Origin: Roseivivax isoporae LMG 25204 | GTDB lineage: Bacteria; Pseudomonadota; Alphaproteobacteria; Rhodobacterales; Rhodobacteraceae | Reading direction: 5' to 3' | NCBI RefSeq assembly: GCF_000521865.1 | Contig: NZ_JAME01000021.1 | Location: 1-64,000, forward strand | DNA: 64,000 nucleotides | Shown here: one piece after another, positions 1 through 6,534 of the stretch | Layout: the number at the start of each line of letters is the position of its first letter | Numbering within the stretch: position 1 is the first letter of the stretch | Translations under genes and position numbers: made by a program | Notes under the pieces: generated by a model | What the model was told of the DNA's origin: nothing | The model's database searches: none | Seen by the model: the letters and a program-made list of their open reading frames with translations, nothing else

Positions 1-1
1 C

Positions 2-19
2 TCGAAGATCATCGAGTAA
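2..19 (+). CDS. tuf: Elongation factor Tu, last codons only (partial)
   Basis: Only the last five codons and the stop are inside the window; they read Ser-Lys-Ile-Ile-Glu. This matches the C-terminus I know for alphaproteobacterial EF-Tu, the GTPase that brings aminoacyl-tRNA to the ribosome. A tuf gene commonly precedes tRNA-Trp and secE in Rhodobacteraceae, and both follow here after an interruption of about 4 kb. A GC-rich hairpin lies just downstream. The call rests on five residues plus context, so it is tentative. Confidence 0.6.
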   Translation, partial: SKIIE

Positions 20-50
20 GCCCGACAGGGCCCTCGTAAGGACCTGCAGC

Positions 51-80
51 GGCGCGCCCTCGGGCGCGCCGTTTCTCGTT
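51..80 (+). terminator. Rho-independent-type terminator after tuf
   Basis: Two copies of GGCGCGCC, which is self-complementary, flank a short loop and are followed by GTTTCTCGTT. The 8-bp all-GC stem and the weak T-rich tail fit a terminator for the upstream gene. Confidence 0.65.
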
Positions 81-289
81 CGGGGTTGGGCCCCGGCGCG
101 GAAAATCCGTTTCCCGTCAGGCACGAAGCCGTCCCGCGATCCGCCGCGTGCCGCGCCGGTATGCGGCGGTATTCCATTAACGCATTAAAAACATTTGATT
201 TTCGCGTAGGCGCCTGCATCTTGCCGTGTCAGGATGGGACCGGTCCGCAAGCCGCGCCCGACCGGGGCCGGCGGATGAGGGAGGCGCGC

Positions 290-1153
290 GTGTCCGAACT
301 GAAGGTGACCGACTGGATCGGGCGCGAGGAGACCGCGCAGGCGCGCGTGGCGCCCGTGCAGGCCGAGATGCTGGCCGCGACCCTGTCCGACGCGGGCGCC
401 GAGGTGCCGGCCGACGGCGCGCTCCTGCCGCCTCTCTGGCACTGGATCGCCTTCCTGCCGACCGTGCCCATGGCCGACCTGAAGTCCGACGGGCATCCGC
501 GGCTCGGGGGCTTCCTGCCGCCCGTGGACCTGCCGCGGCGCATGTGGGCCTCGGGCGCGCTGAGCTTTCACCGTCCGTTGCACGTGGGCGAGCGGCTGAC
601 GCGCCATTCGGTCATCCGCGACGTGGTGGAGAAGCACGGCTCGACCGGGGCGATGGTCTTCGTCACCGTGGCGCACGAGATCGCGGGCGAGGACGGGCTC
701 GCCATCCGAGAGACGCAGGACATCGTCTACCTCGAGATGCCCGACCGCTTCCGCGCGCCGAAACCGGTGCCCGTGCCCGCGGCGCCGATCCTCGAGCGGC
801 GGGTGCCTGTGTCCGAGGCGCTGCTCTTCCGCTTTTCCGCCTGCACCTTCAACGCGCACCGCATCCACATCGACCTGCCCTATGCGCGCGAGGTCGAGAA
901 GTACCCGAACCTCGTGGTGCACGGGCCGCTGCAGGCGATGATGCTGGCCTTGCAGGCCACCGCCCATCGCGGCCGCGCGCCCGACCGGTTCCGGTTCCGC
1001 GGCGTGCACCCGATGTTCCACGACGCCGACCTCCGGCTCCTTGCCGAGGACGGGGAAGACGGCGCGCTCCGGCTCTGCACGGCGCGCGGGGAGGATCACC
1101 AGGGCCTGCAGGCCACCGCGGAATGGGAGGGCGGAACATGGGCGGCATCCTGA
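290..1153 (+). CDS. meh: HTD2/MaoC-type hydratase, probable mesaconyl-C4-CoA hydratase
   Basis: A 287-residue hot-dog-fold acyl-CoA hydratase of the HTD2/MaoC (FAS1-like dehydratase) class. The C-terminal half carries the family signature FNAHRIHID at residues 187-195 followed by YAREVEKYP and VVHGPL. The GTG start is preferred over an in-frame ATG at 86 because GAGGGAGG lies 5 nt upstream and the extra N-terminus looks non-coding. It overlaps the next gene, an Mct-like CoA transferase, by 16 nt. In the 3-hydroxypropionate bicycle, Mct makes mesaconyl-C4-CoA and Meh hydrates it to citramalyl-CoA. That role is inferred from the pairing; the alternative is another HTD2-like hydratase, for example in itaconate catabolism. 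Confidence 0.7.
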   Translation: MSELKVTDWIGREETAQARVAPVQAEMLAATLSDAGAEVPADGALLPPLWHWIAFLPTVPMADLKSDGHPRLGGFLPPVDLPRRMWASGALSFHRPLHVGERLTRHSVIRDVVEKHGSTGAMVFVTVAHEIAGEDGLAIRETQDIVYLEMPDRFRAPKPVPVPAAPILERRVPVSEALLFRFSACTFNAHRIHIDLPYAREVEKYPNLVVHGPLQAMMLALQATAHRGRAPDRFRFRGVHPMFHDADLRLLAEDGEDGALRLCTARGEDHQGLQATAEWEGGTWAAS

Positions 1154-2379
1154 ACGGCATGCGCGTGGTGGAGGGGTCGGCCTTCGTGGCGGTCCCGCTC
1201 GCAGGGCTGACGCTGGCGCAGATGGGCGCCGAGGTGATCCGCTTCGACCGGATCGAGGGCGGGCTCGACGCCGGGCGCTGGCCGCTCGCCCCGTCGGGCC
1301 AGAGCCTGTTCTGGGCGGGCCTCAACAAGGGCAAGAAATCCGTCGCGGTCGACATGCGGTCCGAGGAGGGGCGCGAGCTCATCACCCGCATCATCACCGG
1401 CGGCGGCGAGGATGCCGGCCTCTTCATCACCAACCTGCGCGTGCGCGGCTGGATGGACCATCCGACATTGTCCGAGCGTCGGTCGGACCTCGTGATGGTC
1501 ACGCTGATGGGCGACCGGCACGGCCGCCCGCAGGTCGACTACACGGTGAACCCCGCGCTCGGCATCCCGGACATGACCGGCCCCGAGGGGCACGATGCGC
1601 CGGTGGCGCATGCCCTGCCGGCCTGGGACGTGGCGGCGGGCGGCATGGTTGTGAACGCGCTCCTCGCGGCGGAACGGCACCGGTTGCGCACGGGCGAGGG
1701 CCAGGACGTCGAGCTGTCGCTGAAGGACGTGGCGGCGGCGACGATCGGGCATCTCGGCCTCATCGGCGAGGCCGCGACCTCCGGCCGGGCTCGCCCCAAG
1801 TCGGGCAACGCGCTGTACGGCGCCTACGGTCAGGACTTCGTCTGTTCGGACGGGCGGCGGGTCATGGTGATCGGGCTCACGGACCGGCAGTGGCGCGGCC
1901 TCGTCAACGTCACGGGCACCGGCGAGGCCATGGCGGCGCTCGCCGCCGAGACGGGCACGGATCTTGGTGACGAGGGCAACCGCTACCGGCTGCGGCACCG
2001 GATCACCTCGGCCCTGGCGCCGTGGTTCGGGCAGCGCGACCTCGACGCGGTCGCCGCGGCGCTGGAGGATGCGGGGGTGACCTGGGCGCCCTTCCGCACG
2101 GTTCCGGAGGCGCTGGCGGAAGATCCCGACCTGTCCGAGGACAACCCGATGTTCAGGATGCTCGACCAGGCGGGGCTCGGGCGCTTCCCGGTGCCGGGCT
2201 CGCCCGTCACCTTCTCGGGCTTCGCGCGGCAGGATCCGGAGGGTGCGCCGCGCCTCGGCCAGCATACCGAGGAAATTCTGTCGGAGGTCGCGGGTCTCGA
2301 CGATGCCGACATCGCCCGCCTCTACGACCGGGGTGTCGTGGCGGGCGGGGCGCGGAAATCGGCCCGCGACGCGGCCTGA
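1138..2379 (+). CDS. mct: Family III CoA transferase, probable 2-methylfumaryl-CoA isomerase (mesaconyl-CoA C1-C4 CoA transferase)
   Basis: A 413-residue CaiB/BaiF (family III) CoA transferase. It carries segments I associate with Chloroflexus Mct: an N-terminus with RVVEGSAFVA, then WAGLNKGK, LFITNLRVRGW, VDYTVNPALG, LLAAERH and VTWAPFRTV. Asp164 in the PAWD motif sits where this family keeps its catalytic aspartate. Mct moves CoA intramolecularly between the C1 and C4 carboxyls of mesaconate. The start is the ATG behind a purine-rich SD, overlapping the hydratase gene by 16 nt, so the two are translationally coupled. A 7-bp hairpin (2370-2387) spans the stop and may separate it from the convergent secreted-protein genes. 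A generic CoA transferase remains possible. Confidence 0.75.
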   Translation: MGGILNGMRVVEGSAFVAVPLAGLTLAQMGAEVIRFDRIEGGLDAGRWPLAPSGQSLFWAGLNKGKKSVAVDMRSEEGRELITRIITGGGEDAGLFITNLRVRGWMDHPTLSERRSDLVMVTLMGDRHGRPQVDYTVNPALGIPDMTGPEGHDAPVAHALPAWDVAAGGMVVNALLAAERHRLRTGEGQDVELSLKDVAAATIGHLGLIGEAATSGRARPKSGNALYGAYGQDFVCSDGRRVMVIGLTDRQWRGLVNVTGTGEAMAALAAETGTDLGDEGNRYRLRHRITSALAPWFGQRDLDAVAAALEDAGVTWAPFRTVPEALAEDPDLSEDNPMFRMLDQAGLGRFPVPGSPVTFSGFARQDPEGAPRLGQHTEEILSEVAGLDDADIARLYDRGVVAGGARKSARDAA

Positions 2380-2392
2380 CGGCCGCGCTGCG

Positions 2393-2650
2393 TCACTGGT
2401 AGCGGCGCAGCAGAGCGTCGATCTTGCCGCTCTTCTCGACGGTGCTGTCCTGCATGTTCGCGATGTTCAGGAGCGTCAGGATCTGGATGTTGGTCAGGCG
2501 CGAGAAGTCGACCTCCTGCGTCGCCAGCCGTTCGATCTTGGCGCGGCTGACCGGACTTTCGGAGGCGGACTGCGCGGCGGCGCCCTGCGCCAGCATGGTC
2601 GCGGCGACGGCAAGGGCCGCGATGCGGGCCGGTCTCGATGCGTTCGTCAT
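2393..2650 (-). CDS. Small secreted single-module protein (unnamed family), divergent member
   Basis: 85 residues with an N-terminal signal peptide: a basic start, a hydrophobic stretch at 10-24 and a likely cleavage after AAA at 24-26. Residues 36-85 align with the mature part of the three identical 77-residue proteins upstream. Shared positions include KI-R near the start, L and QI in the middle, LLN, N, DS, KI and LLR-Y at the end. The SD GAGGAG lies about 7 nt before the ATG. I do not recognise the family. The export signal suggests a periplasmic or extracellular small helical protein. It converges on the mct gene with only 13 bp between stops. Confidence 0.7.
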   Translation of the reverse strand: MTNASRPARIAALAVAATMLAQGAAAQSASESPVSRAKIERLATQEVDFSRLTNIQILTLLNIANMQDSTVEKSGKIDALLRRYQ

Positions 2651-2695
2651 GTCGGCTCTCCTCGTTCGTCGCGTGTGACCCCCGAGATGGGGCAG

Positions 2696-2727
2696 ACGCC
2701 GCCCGCTGCCAAGGGCAGGGGCGGCGT
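2696..2727 (-). terminator. Strong hairpin downstream of the first 77-aa gene copy
   Basis: Nested arms ACGCCGCCC/GGGCGGCGT and CTGCC/GGCAG form a stem of about 14 bp with one bulged G. It lies 35 nt past the stop at 2762 on the minus strand. There is no clear T-run, so it may be a terminator or an mRNA-stabilising 3' structure. Confidence 0.5.
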
Positions 2728-2761
2728 TCGTGATCGGTCGCGTCCCGTGACGCGGGGACGA

Positions 2762-2995
2762 TCAGTTGTAGGCGCGCAGCAGCGACTCGATCTTGGACTC
2801 GGTCTCGCCGCGGCTGTCGCCGCCGTTCACGACGTTCAGAAGCGATGCGATCTGCGCGTCCGACAGGGCCGAGAGGTCGGCATCGGGGGCGTAGCGCTGG
2901 ATCTTCACCTCGGCAGCGGAGGTCGAGGTCATCGCGGAGGCGCCGCCGGCGAGGGCTGCGGTGGCGACGAGGGCGGATGCGATAAGGGTTTTCAT
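2762..2995 (-). CDS. Small secreted single-module protein, tandem copy A
   Basis: 77 residues: a signal peptide of about 21 residues ending ASA, then a 56-residue mature protein holding one copy of the shared module (EVKIQRYAPDADLS, then LSDAQI, LLNVVN, DSR and KIESLL). It is identical in protein sequence to copies B and C. AAAGGA about 10 nt upstream serves as the SD. The short spacer to copy B, mostly a hairpin, suggests transcription from a promoter upstream of copy C. The module is predicted to be mostly helical and is unrelated to any family I can name. Confidence 0.8.
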   Translation of the reverse strand: MKTLIASALVATAALAGGASAMTSTSAAEVKIQRYAPDADLSALSDAQIASLLNVVNGGDSRGETESKIESLLRAYN

Positions 2996-3039
2996 GTCTG
3001 TGGTCCTTTGTGTGCGATGTGATCTGGGAGGTCCGGAGG

Positions 3040-3073
3040 GACCGGCGCCGCCGCGTTGCGCGGCGGGCCGGTC
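3040..3073 (-). terminator. Intergenic hairpin between copies B and A
   Basis: GACCGGC and CCGCCGCG pair with CGCGGCGG and GCCGGTC around a TTG loop, giving 15 bp with one bulged G. It begins 10 nt past the copy B stop and is duplicated as part of the repeat unit. It lacks a T-run, so a partial terminator or an RNase-blocking 3' structure are both possible. Confidence 0.5.
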
Positions 3074-3082
3074 ACGCCGTCA

Positions 3083-3316
3083 TCAGTTGTAGGCGCGCAG
3101 CAGCGACTCGATCTTGGACTCGGTCTCGCCGCGGCTGTCGCCGCCGTTCACGACGTTCAGCAGCGATGCGATCTGCGCGTCCGACAGGGCCGAAAGGTCG
3201 GCATCGGGGGCGTAGCGCTGGATCTTCACCTCGGCAGCGGAGGTCGAGGTCATCGCGGAGGCGCCGCCGGCGAGGGCTGCGGTGGCGACGAGGGCGGATG
3301 CGATAAGGGTTTTCAT
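3083..3316 (-). CDS. Small secreted single-module protein, tandem copy B
   Basis: The middle of three genes encoding the same 77-residue exported protein. It has the same signal peptide, the same mature module and the same AAAGGA SD as copy A, because the duplication includes the upstream 40 bp. It differs from copy A by silent changes, including CTG for CTT at one leucine and a GAA-type change near the middle. Retention of three identical proteins points to recent amplification or selection for dosage. No function can be assigned from sequence. Confidence 0.8.
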   Translation of the reverse strand: MKTLIASALVATAALAGGASAMTSTSAAEVKIQRYAPDADLSALSDAQIASLLNVVNGGDSRGETESKIESLLRAYN

Positions 3317-3360
3317 GTCTGTGGTCCTTTGTGTGCGATGTGATCTGGGAGGTCCGGAGG

Positions 3361-3394
3361 GACCGGCGCCGCCGCGTTGCGCGGCGGGCCGGTC
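3361..3394 (-). terminator. Intergenic hairpin between copies C and B
   Basis: Same 15-bp stem with one bulged G and a TTG loop as the element 321 bp away, 10 nt past the copy C stop. Confidence 0.5.
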
Positions 3395-3403
3395 ACGCCG
3401 TCA

Positions 3404-3637
3404 TCAGTTGTAGGCGCGCAGCAGCGACTCGATCTTGGACTCGGTCTCGCCGCGGCTGTCGCCGCCGTTCACGACGTTCAGCAGCGATGCGATCTGCGCG
3501 TCCGACAGGGCCGAGAGGTCGGCATCGGGGGCATAGCGCTGGATCTTCACCTCGGCAGCGGAGGTCGAGGTCATCGCGGAGGCGCCGCCGGCGAGGGCTG
3601 CGGTGGCGACGAGGGCGGATGCGATAAGGGTTTTCAT
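3404..3637 (-). CDS. Small secreted single-module protein, tandem copy C (promoter-proximal)
   Basis: The first transcribed copy of the three identical 77-residue exported proteins. A longer in-frame reading to 3763 exists, but the start is placed at the ATG shared with copies A and B. It has its own upstream sequence, with AAGGA as SD. Homology to the other copies stops 3 nt before the ATG, so this copy probably keeps the ancestral promoter in the gene-free stretch upstream. Signal peptide residues are 1-21 and the module spans about 29-77. Confidence 0.8.
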   Translation of the reverse strand: MKTLIASALVATAALAGGASAMTSTSAAEVKIQRYAPDADLSALSDAQIASLLNVVNGGDSRGETESKIESLLRAYN

Positions 3638-4118
3638 GTCAGAATTCCTTTTCTCTTCGTGTGGGGCACCGCGAGGTGCGTTTGCGTCTCTCGGCGGTGC
3701 GTCCCGTCGATGGCGAAAAGATTGTTGTTCCCCAGCGACTTCGCAAATCACGGGACGGTTCACGGCCGGTCACGCAGATGTGGACTTGCACGTGATCGGC
3801 TCCGGAGAGCGCGTCGCGTCATTCGCCACAAGTGGCTGTCACGGAACGGAAAATCGTGTATCAACAAAGCACGAGATCGCGTGAGGGCCGTGATGAGAGG
3901 CCCGCCCCGGGGCCGCGCGACCATGCACCACATTTACTGTGCATTTTTGCAAATCGATATTTGAAACAGCGGATCACGGCGCGGTGACGCGCAGTGTTCG
4001 GCAGGTGATGAACCTTTGCCGTCGGAACGGGATCCGGGGGGGCACATCGCAGCGTCGGGACGCGCGGATTCGGGCCTTGAATTCGCCGCCGACGGGCGGT
4101 ATCGACGGCCTCGGCCTT
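3638..4118. other. Gene-free stretch upstream of the secreted-protein array and tRNA-Trp
   Basis: No convincing ORF is present. The left part should hold the minus-strand promoter of the secreted-protein genes, though I see no good -35/-10 pair. The middle (about 3840-3970) is noticeably more AT-rich than its surroundings and includes a CAAAT/ATTTG inverted repeat. The right part leads into tRNA-Trp and should carry its promoter. Confidence 0.6.
3950..3963. promoter_or_regulatory. Inverted repeat CAAAT-N4-ATTTG, possible operator
   Basis: CAAAT and ATTTG flank CGAT, and the outer bases TT and AA extend the symmetry with one mismatch. The site is AT-rich in a GC-rich genome and lies 156 bp upstream of tRNA-Trp. 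It could be a protein-binding site; no regulator can be named. Confidence 0.3.
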
Positions 4119-4194
4119 AGGGGTATAGCTCAGTTGGTAGAGCGACGGTCTCCAAAACCGTAGGTCGCGGGTTCGAGCCCTGCTGCCCCTGCCA
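4119..4194 (+). tRNA. trnW: tRNA-Trp (anticodon CCA)
   Basis: A complete cloverleaf. The acceptor AGGGGTA pairs with TGCCCCT, including one G-U pair. The D-arm has the normal AGCTCAGTTGGTAGAGC. The anticodon stem ACGGT/ACCGT encloses the loop CTCCAAA with anticodon CCA at 4152-4154, and the T-arm holds GGTTCGAGCCC. The 3' CCA is encoded. It reads UGG tryptophan codons and, as in many bacteria, sits upstream of secE. Confidence 0.97.
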
Positions 4195-4291
4195 CTTTCC
4201 AGCGACATGTCGATCGAGGCGCGCCCGCATGCGGTGCATCCTCTCGATGGCCGCGCTCACGGGCGCGGGTCCCGTGCGCCCTGCGCGCACG

Positions 4292-4320
4292 AAAAAGGGG
4301 GCGCGCACTGCGCACCCCCT
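4292..4320 (-). terminator. Rho-independent terminator of the three-module secreted protein gene
   Basis: Read on the minus strand, AGGGGG and GCGC arms pair with GCGC and CCCCCT across a 3-nt loop with one mismatch, followed by TTTTT. It lies about 30 nt past the stop at 4351 and is a textbook intrinsic terminator. Confidence 0.85.
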
Positions 4321-4350
4321 CTCATCTCGTGTCCTTGTGACGCGGACCGA

Positions 4351-4938
4351 TCAGTTCGCCAGAAGCGTCTGGATGCGGCCCTCGGCATCGGCGCGGCTGT
4401 CGGTCGAATAGATGATCGCCAGCGCGCTCGTCACCTGCTCGTCGCTCAGGGTCGAGACATCGACGTCCGGCGCGTAGTCGTTGATGATCGCCACTTCGGC
4501 TGCGGTGGCCGAGTTCATCTCGGAAACCGCGGCGGTGTCGGTGGACAGCAGTTCCTGCACGCGGCCCTGACGGTCGCTTTCCGACATCTCGCTGTTCAGC
4601 GCCACCAGCGCCGCGTCGAGACGTGCCTGCGGGATCATGTCGAGGTTCGCCTCGGGAGCGGCTTCCATCAGCATGGTGCGCTCGGCCTCGGTCAGCTCGG
4701 GCATCGGGCGGGTGTAGGTCTCGCCGTCATAGAGCGCCTGAAGCTGGCCCATCTTGTCCGAACGCGACTCGTCGCTGTTGATGACGTTCATCGCGGTCGC
4801 GACCTGCTCATCCGTCCAGGTGGACACGTCGGCATTCGGCAGGTACGACTGGATCTCGACCATCTCCGCTTCGGTCGCGGCATACGCGGTGCCGGCGACG
4901 GAGAGGGCGAGGGCGGATGCAAGCATGATGCGCTTCAT
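4351..4938 (-). CDS. Secreted protein with three copies of the unnamed module
   Basis: 195 residues with a signal peptide ending AYA at 18-20. Three modules follow at about 25-70, 86-131 and 147-193. Modules 1 and 3 closely resemble the module of the 77-residue proteins: EI/II, a Y then P then D, V-STxxDEQV, an ALAII/AMNVI stretch, then DSR or ESRSD and GRIQTLL/GQLQALY. The middle module keeps the pattern less well, with APEANLD, LVALNS, SDRQGRVQELL. The SD AAGGAG lies 7 nt from the ATG and an intrinsic terminator follows. The family is not recognised. The architecture suggests an exported helical repeat protein built from the same unit as its neighbours. Confidence 0.8.
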   Translation of the reverse strand: MKRIMLASALALSVAGTAYAATEAEMVEIQSYLPNADVSTWTDEQVATAMNVINSDESRSDKMGQLQALYDGETYTRPMPELTEAERTMLMEAAPEANLDMIPQARLDAALVALNSEMSESDRQGRVQELLSTDTAAVSEMNSATAAEVAIINDYAPDVDVSTLSDEQVTSALAIIYSTDSRADAEGRIQTLLAN

Positions 4939-5264
4939 ATCGTTACTCCTTGGTCTCGTATTCTGTGACCCTTCGGACCGGACGCGTCCTGCGACCGATC
5001 CCGGTTCTGGGCAATCAACACGGGCCCAACCGCATGCGTTCCCCGAAAAAACCGCGGTATCACAAAGAGATGAGGAGCGCTGGACGGCGGGCGCCGCCGC
5101 ATTAACTGCCAGCGTTTTTTCTCTTGACGCCTCTCGCGGGAAGCGCGCACGGCCCGGCCCGGGATGCTACCGGTTAGCCGCGCGCCCGCGCGGGACGGCA
5201 GGTCGCGCTTGAACCCGGCGGCACATCCCCGTATCTGCCCGGTCAGAGGAACAAGGTGACACGC
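4939..5264. other. Gene-free stretch between the divergent three-module gene and secE
   Basis: No credible ORF is present. It must hold the minus-strand promoter of the three-module gene and probably a secE promoter. TTGACG at 5124-5129 is a reasonable -35 on the plus strand, but no matching -10 lies at normal spacing, so I do not call a promoter. Confidence 0.5.
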
Positions 5265-5462
5265 ATGGCCCGGACCAATCCTATCCAGTTCGTCCAGCAG
5301 GTGCGCGCAGAGGTCGGCAAGGTCGTCTGGCCGACGCGGCGCGAGGTGCTGCTGACCACGGTGATGGTGTTCATCATGGCGACCCTGACCGCGATCTTCT
5401 TCGCGCTGGTCGATCTCGCCATCCGCAGCGGCCTGCAGGGCATCCTCGGCATCTTCGGCTGA
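5265..5462 (+). CDS. secE: Preprotein translocase subunit SecE
   Basis: A 65-residue single-membrane-span protein of the SecYEG channel. The short cytosolic amphipathic part ends in the SecE hallmark VVWPTRRE, followed by one hydrophobic helix (about residues 29-55). Single-span SecE of this length is normal outside enterobacteria. ATG 5265 is used with AAGG upstream; an in-frame GTG at 5256 with AGAGGA 5 nt upstream would add three residues and is a real alternative. It is followed by nusG in the conserved secE-nusG-rplKA order. Confidence 0.93.
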   Translation: MARTNPIQFVQQVRAEVGKVVWPTRREVLLTTVMVFIMATLTAIFFALVDLAIRSGLQGILGIFG

Positions 5463-5725
5463 GCGGCGCCCGGAGGGCGATCCGGGGCACCTGGAGGGCT
5501 TGAATTCCGCCGACACCGGCGGTAGGTGACGCGGCACTTCCACCGGCAGGCGTGCAATGAGTCGCGTTGCGCGCCGCTTTTCTTTGTCGGGAGACCTCCT
5601 TGACCAGGCGCGTGCGCCGGCGGCGGTCGCGGAGGGTTGGCCGCGCAGGCGCGGACACGTGAAACACGGATGCGGGGCGTGAAGCGTCGGGAACGCTGCG
5701 CAGGGAAACGAAAGGTCGGAGCCAG

Positions 5726-6259
5726 ATGGCGAAGCGGTGGTATTCGGTGAGCGTGCTCTCGAACTTCGAGAAGAAGGTTGCCGAACAGATCCGGACGGCG
5801 GTGGCCGAGCAGGGTCTCGGCGACCAGATCGAGGAAATCCTCGTTCCGACCGAAGAGGTCATCGAGGTGCGGCGCGGCAAGAAGGTCACGACCGAGCGGC
5901 GCTTCATGCCGGGCTACGTGCTGGTCCGCATGGAGATGTCGGATGCCGGCTACCACCTCATCAACTCGATCAACCGCGTGACCGGCTTCCTCGGGCCTCA
6001 GGGGCGCCCGATGCCCATGCGCGATGCAGAGGTGCAGCAGATCCTCGGCCGCGTGCAGGAGGGCGAGGAGGCACCGCGCACGCTCATCCATTTCGAGGTG
6101 GGCGAGCGGGTCAAGGTCAACGACGGCCCGTTCGAGGACTTCGACGGCATGGTCGAGGGCGTCGACGAGGAGAACCAGCGCCTGCGGGTGTCGGTGTCGA
6201 TCTTCGGCCGCGAGACGCCGGTCGAGCTCGAGTTCACGCAGGTGACGAAGCAGGGCTGA
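5726..6259 (+). CDS. nusG: Transcription antitermination/elongation factor NusG
   Basis: 177 residues with the NGN domain at about 4-110, starting KRWYSVSVLSNFEKKV and containing RRFMPGYVLV. A C-terminal KOW domain follows at about 124-160 with FEVGERVKVNDGPF and FDGMVEG. NusG binds RNA polymerase through the NGN domain and Rho or ribosomal protein S10 through KOW, so it couples transcription to termination or translation. GGAG precedes the ATG by 4 nt. A CAGGGC/GCCCTG hairpin overlaps the stop and an 8-bp GC hairpin follows at 6275-6297. Confidence 0.97.
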   Translation: MAKRWYSVSVLSNFEKKVAEQIRTAVAEQGLGDQIEEILVPTEEVIEVRRGKKVTTERRFMPGYVLVRMEMSDAGYHLINSINRVTGFLGPQGRPMPMRDAEVQQILGRVQEGEEAPRTLIHFEVGERVKVNDGPFEDFDGMVEGVDEENQRLRVSVSIFGRETPVELEFTQVTKQG

Positions 6260-6372
6260 GCCCTGTCACGATCCGCGCGCCCGCACCGGGGGCGCGCGCT
6301 TGCGGGCCGTCCGATCGGGGGCGGCCCTTGTCGTTGCGGCGATGCGGGGCGTGACGGCCCGTCCGGAATCGT

Positions 6373-6401
6373 TTGCAATCCCCCAGGCGCGGGTGTATCC
6401 G
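6373..6401 (+). promoter_or_regulatory. Candidate sigma-70 promoter for rplKA
   Basis: TTGCAA and TATCCG are separated by 17 nt in an otherwise GC-rich gap, about 130 nt upstream of rplK. The -35 matches 4 of 6 and the -10 matches 3 of 6, so it is plausible but not strong. Confidence 0.35.
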
Positions 6402-6534
6402 CGCCGCCGACCGTCCGCCCTGCGCGGCGGTCGTCCCTACGTGGGAGGCGAGGGCGTCGCGACGTCCGGACCCCACCACGCCACATGAACCCCTCGCGGA
6501 CGCGTCCGTCGGGGAGATGGAAAGGAGAAGCCAG

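Larger units (their letters stand above)
2761..3640 (-). repeat. Tandem array of 321-bp units (about 2.7 copies) carrying three identical genes
   Basis: Sequence from 2761 to about 3319 repeats at an offset of exactly 321 bp through 3640. Each unit holds one 77-codon gene, and a GC hairpin lies between successive gene copies. The only gene differences I found are three third-codon-position changes: CTT/CTG at one Leu, one change in a Leu/Ser stretch and one GCG/GCA-type change. All are silent. Homology ends abruptly 3 nt upstream of the last copy's start codon, which marks the duplication breakpoint. Confidence 0.95.

Noticed and set aside
86-289. N-terminal extension of the hydratase to an upstream start
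   Set aside because: It lacks family similarity and the GTG at 290 has a strong SD.
2761-3640. A CRISPR-like array
   Set aside because: The repeats are 321 bp, contain whole genes and have no spacers.
3861-4315. Small ORFs across tRNA-Trp on both strands
   Set aside because: They overlap a perfect tRNA and have no coding character.
5124-5152. A secE promoter from TTGACG
   Set aside because: The -35 is good but the sequence at -10 spacing is GC-rich with no match.
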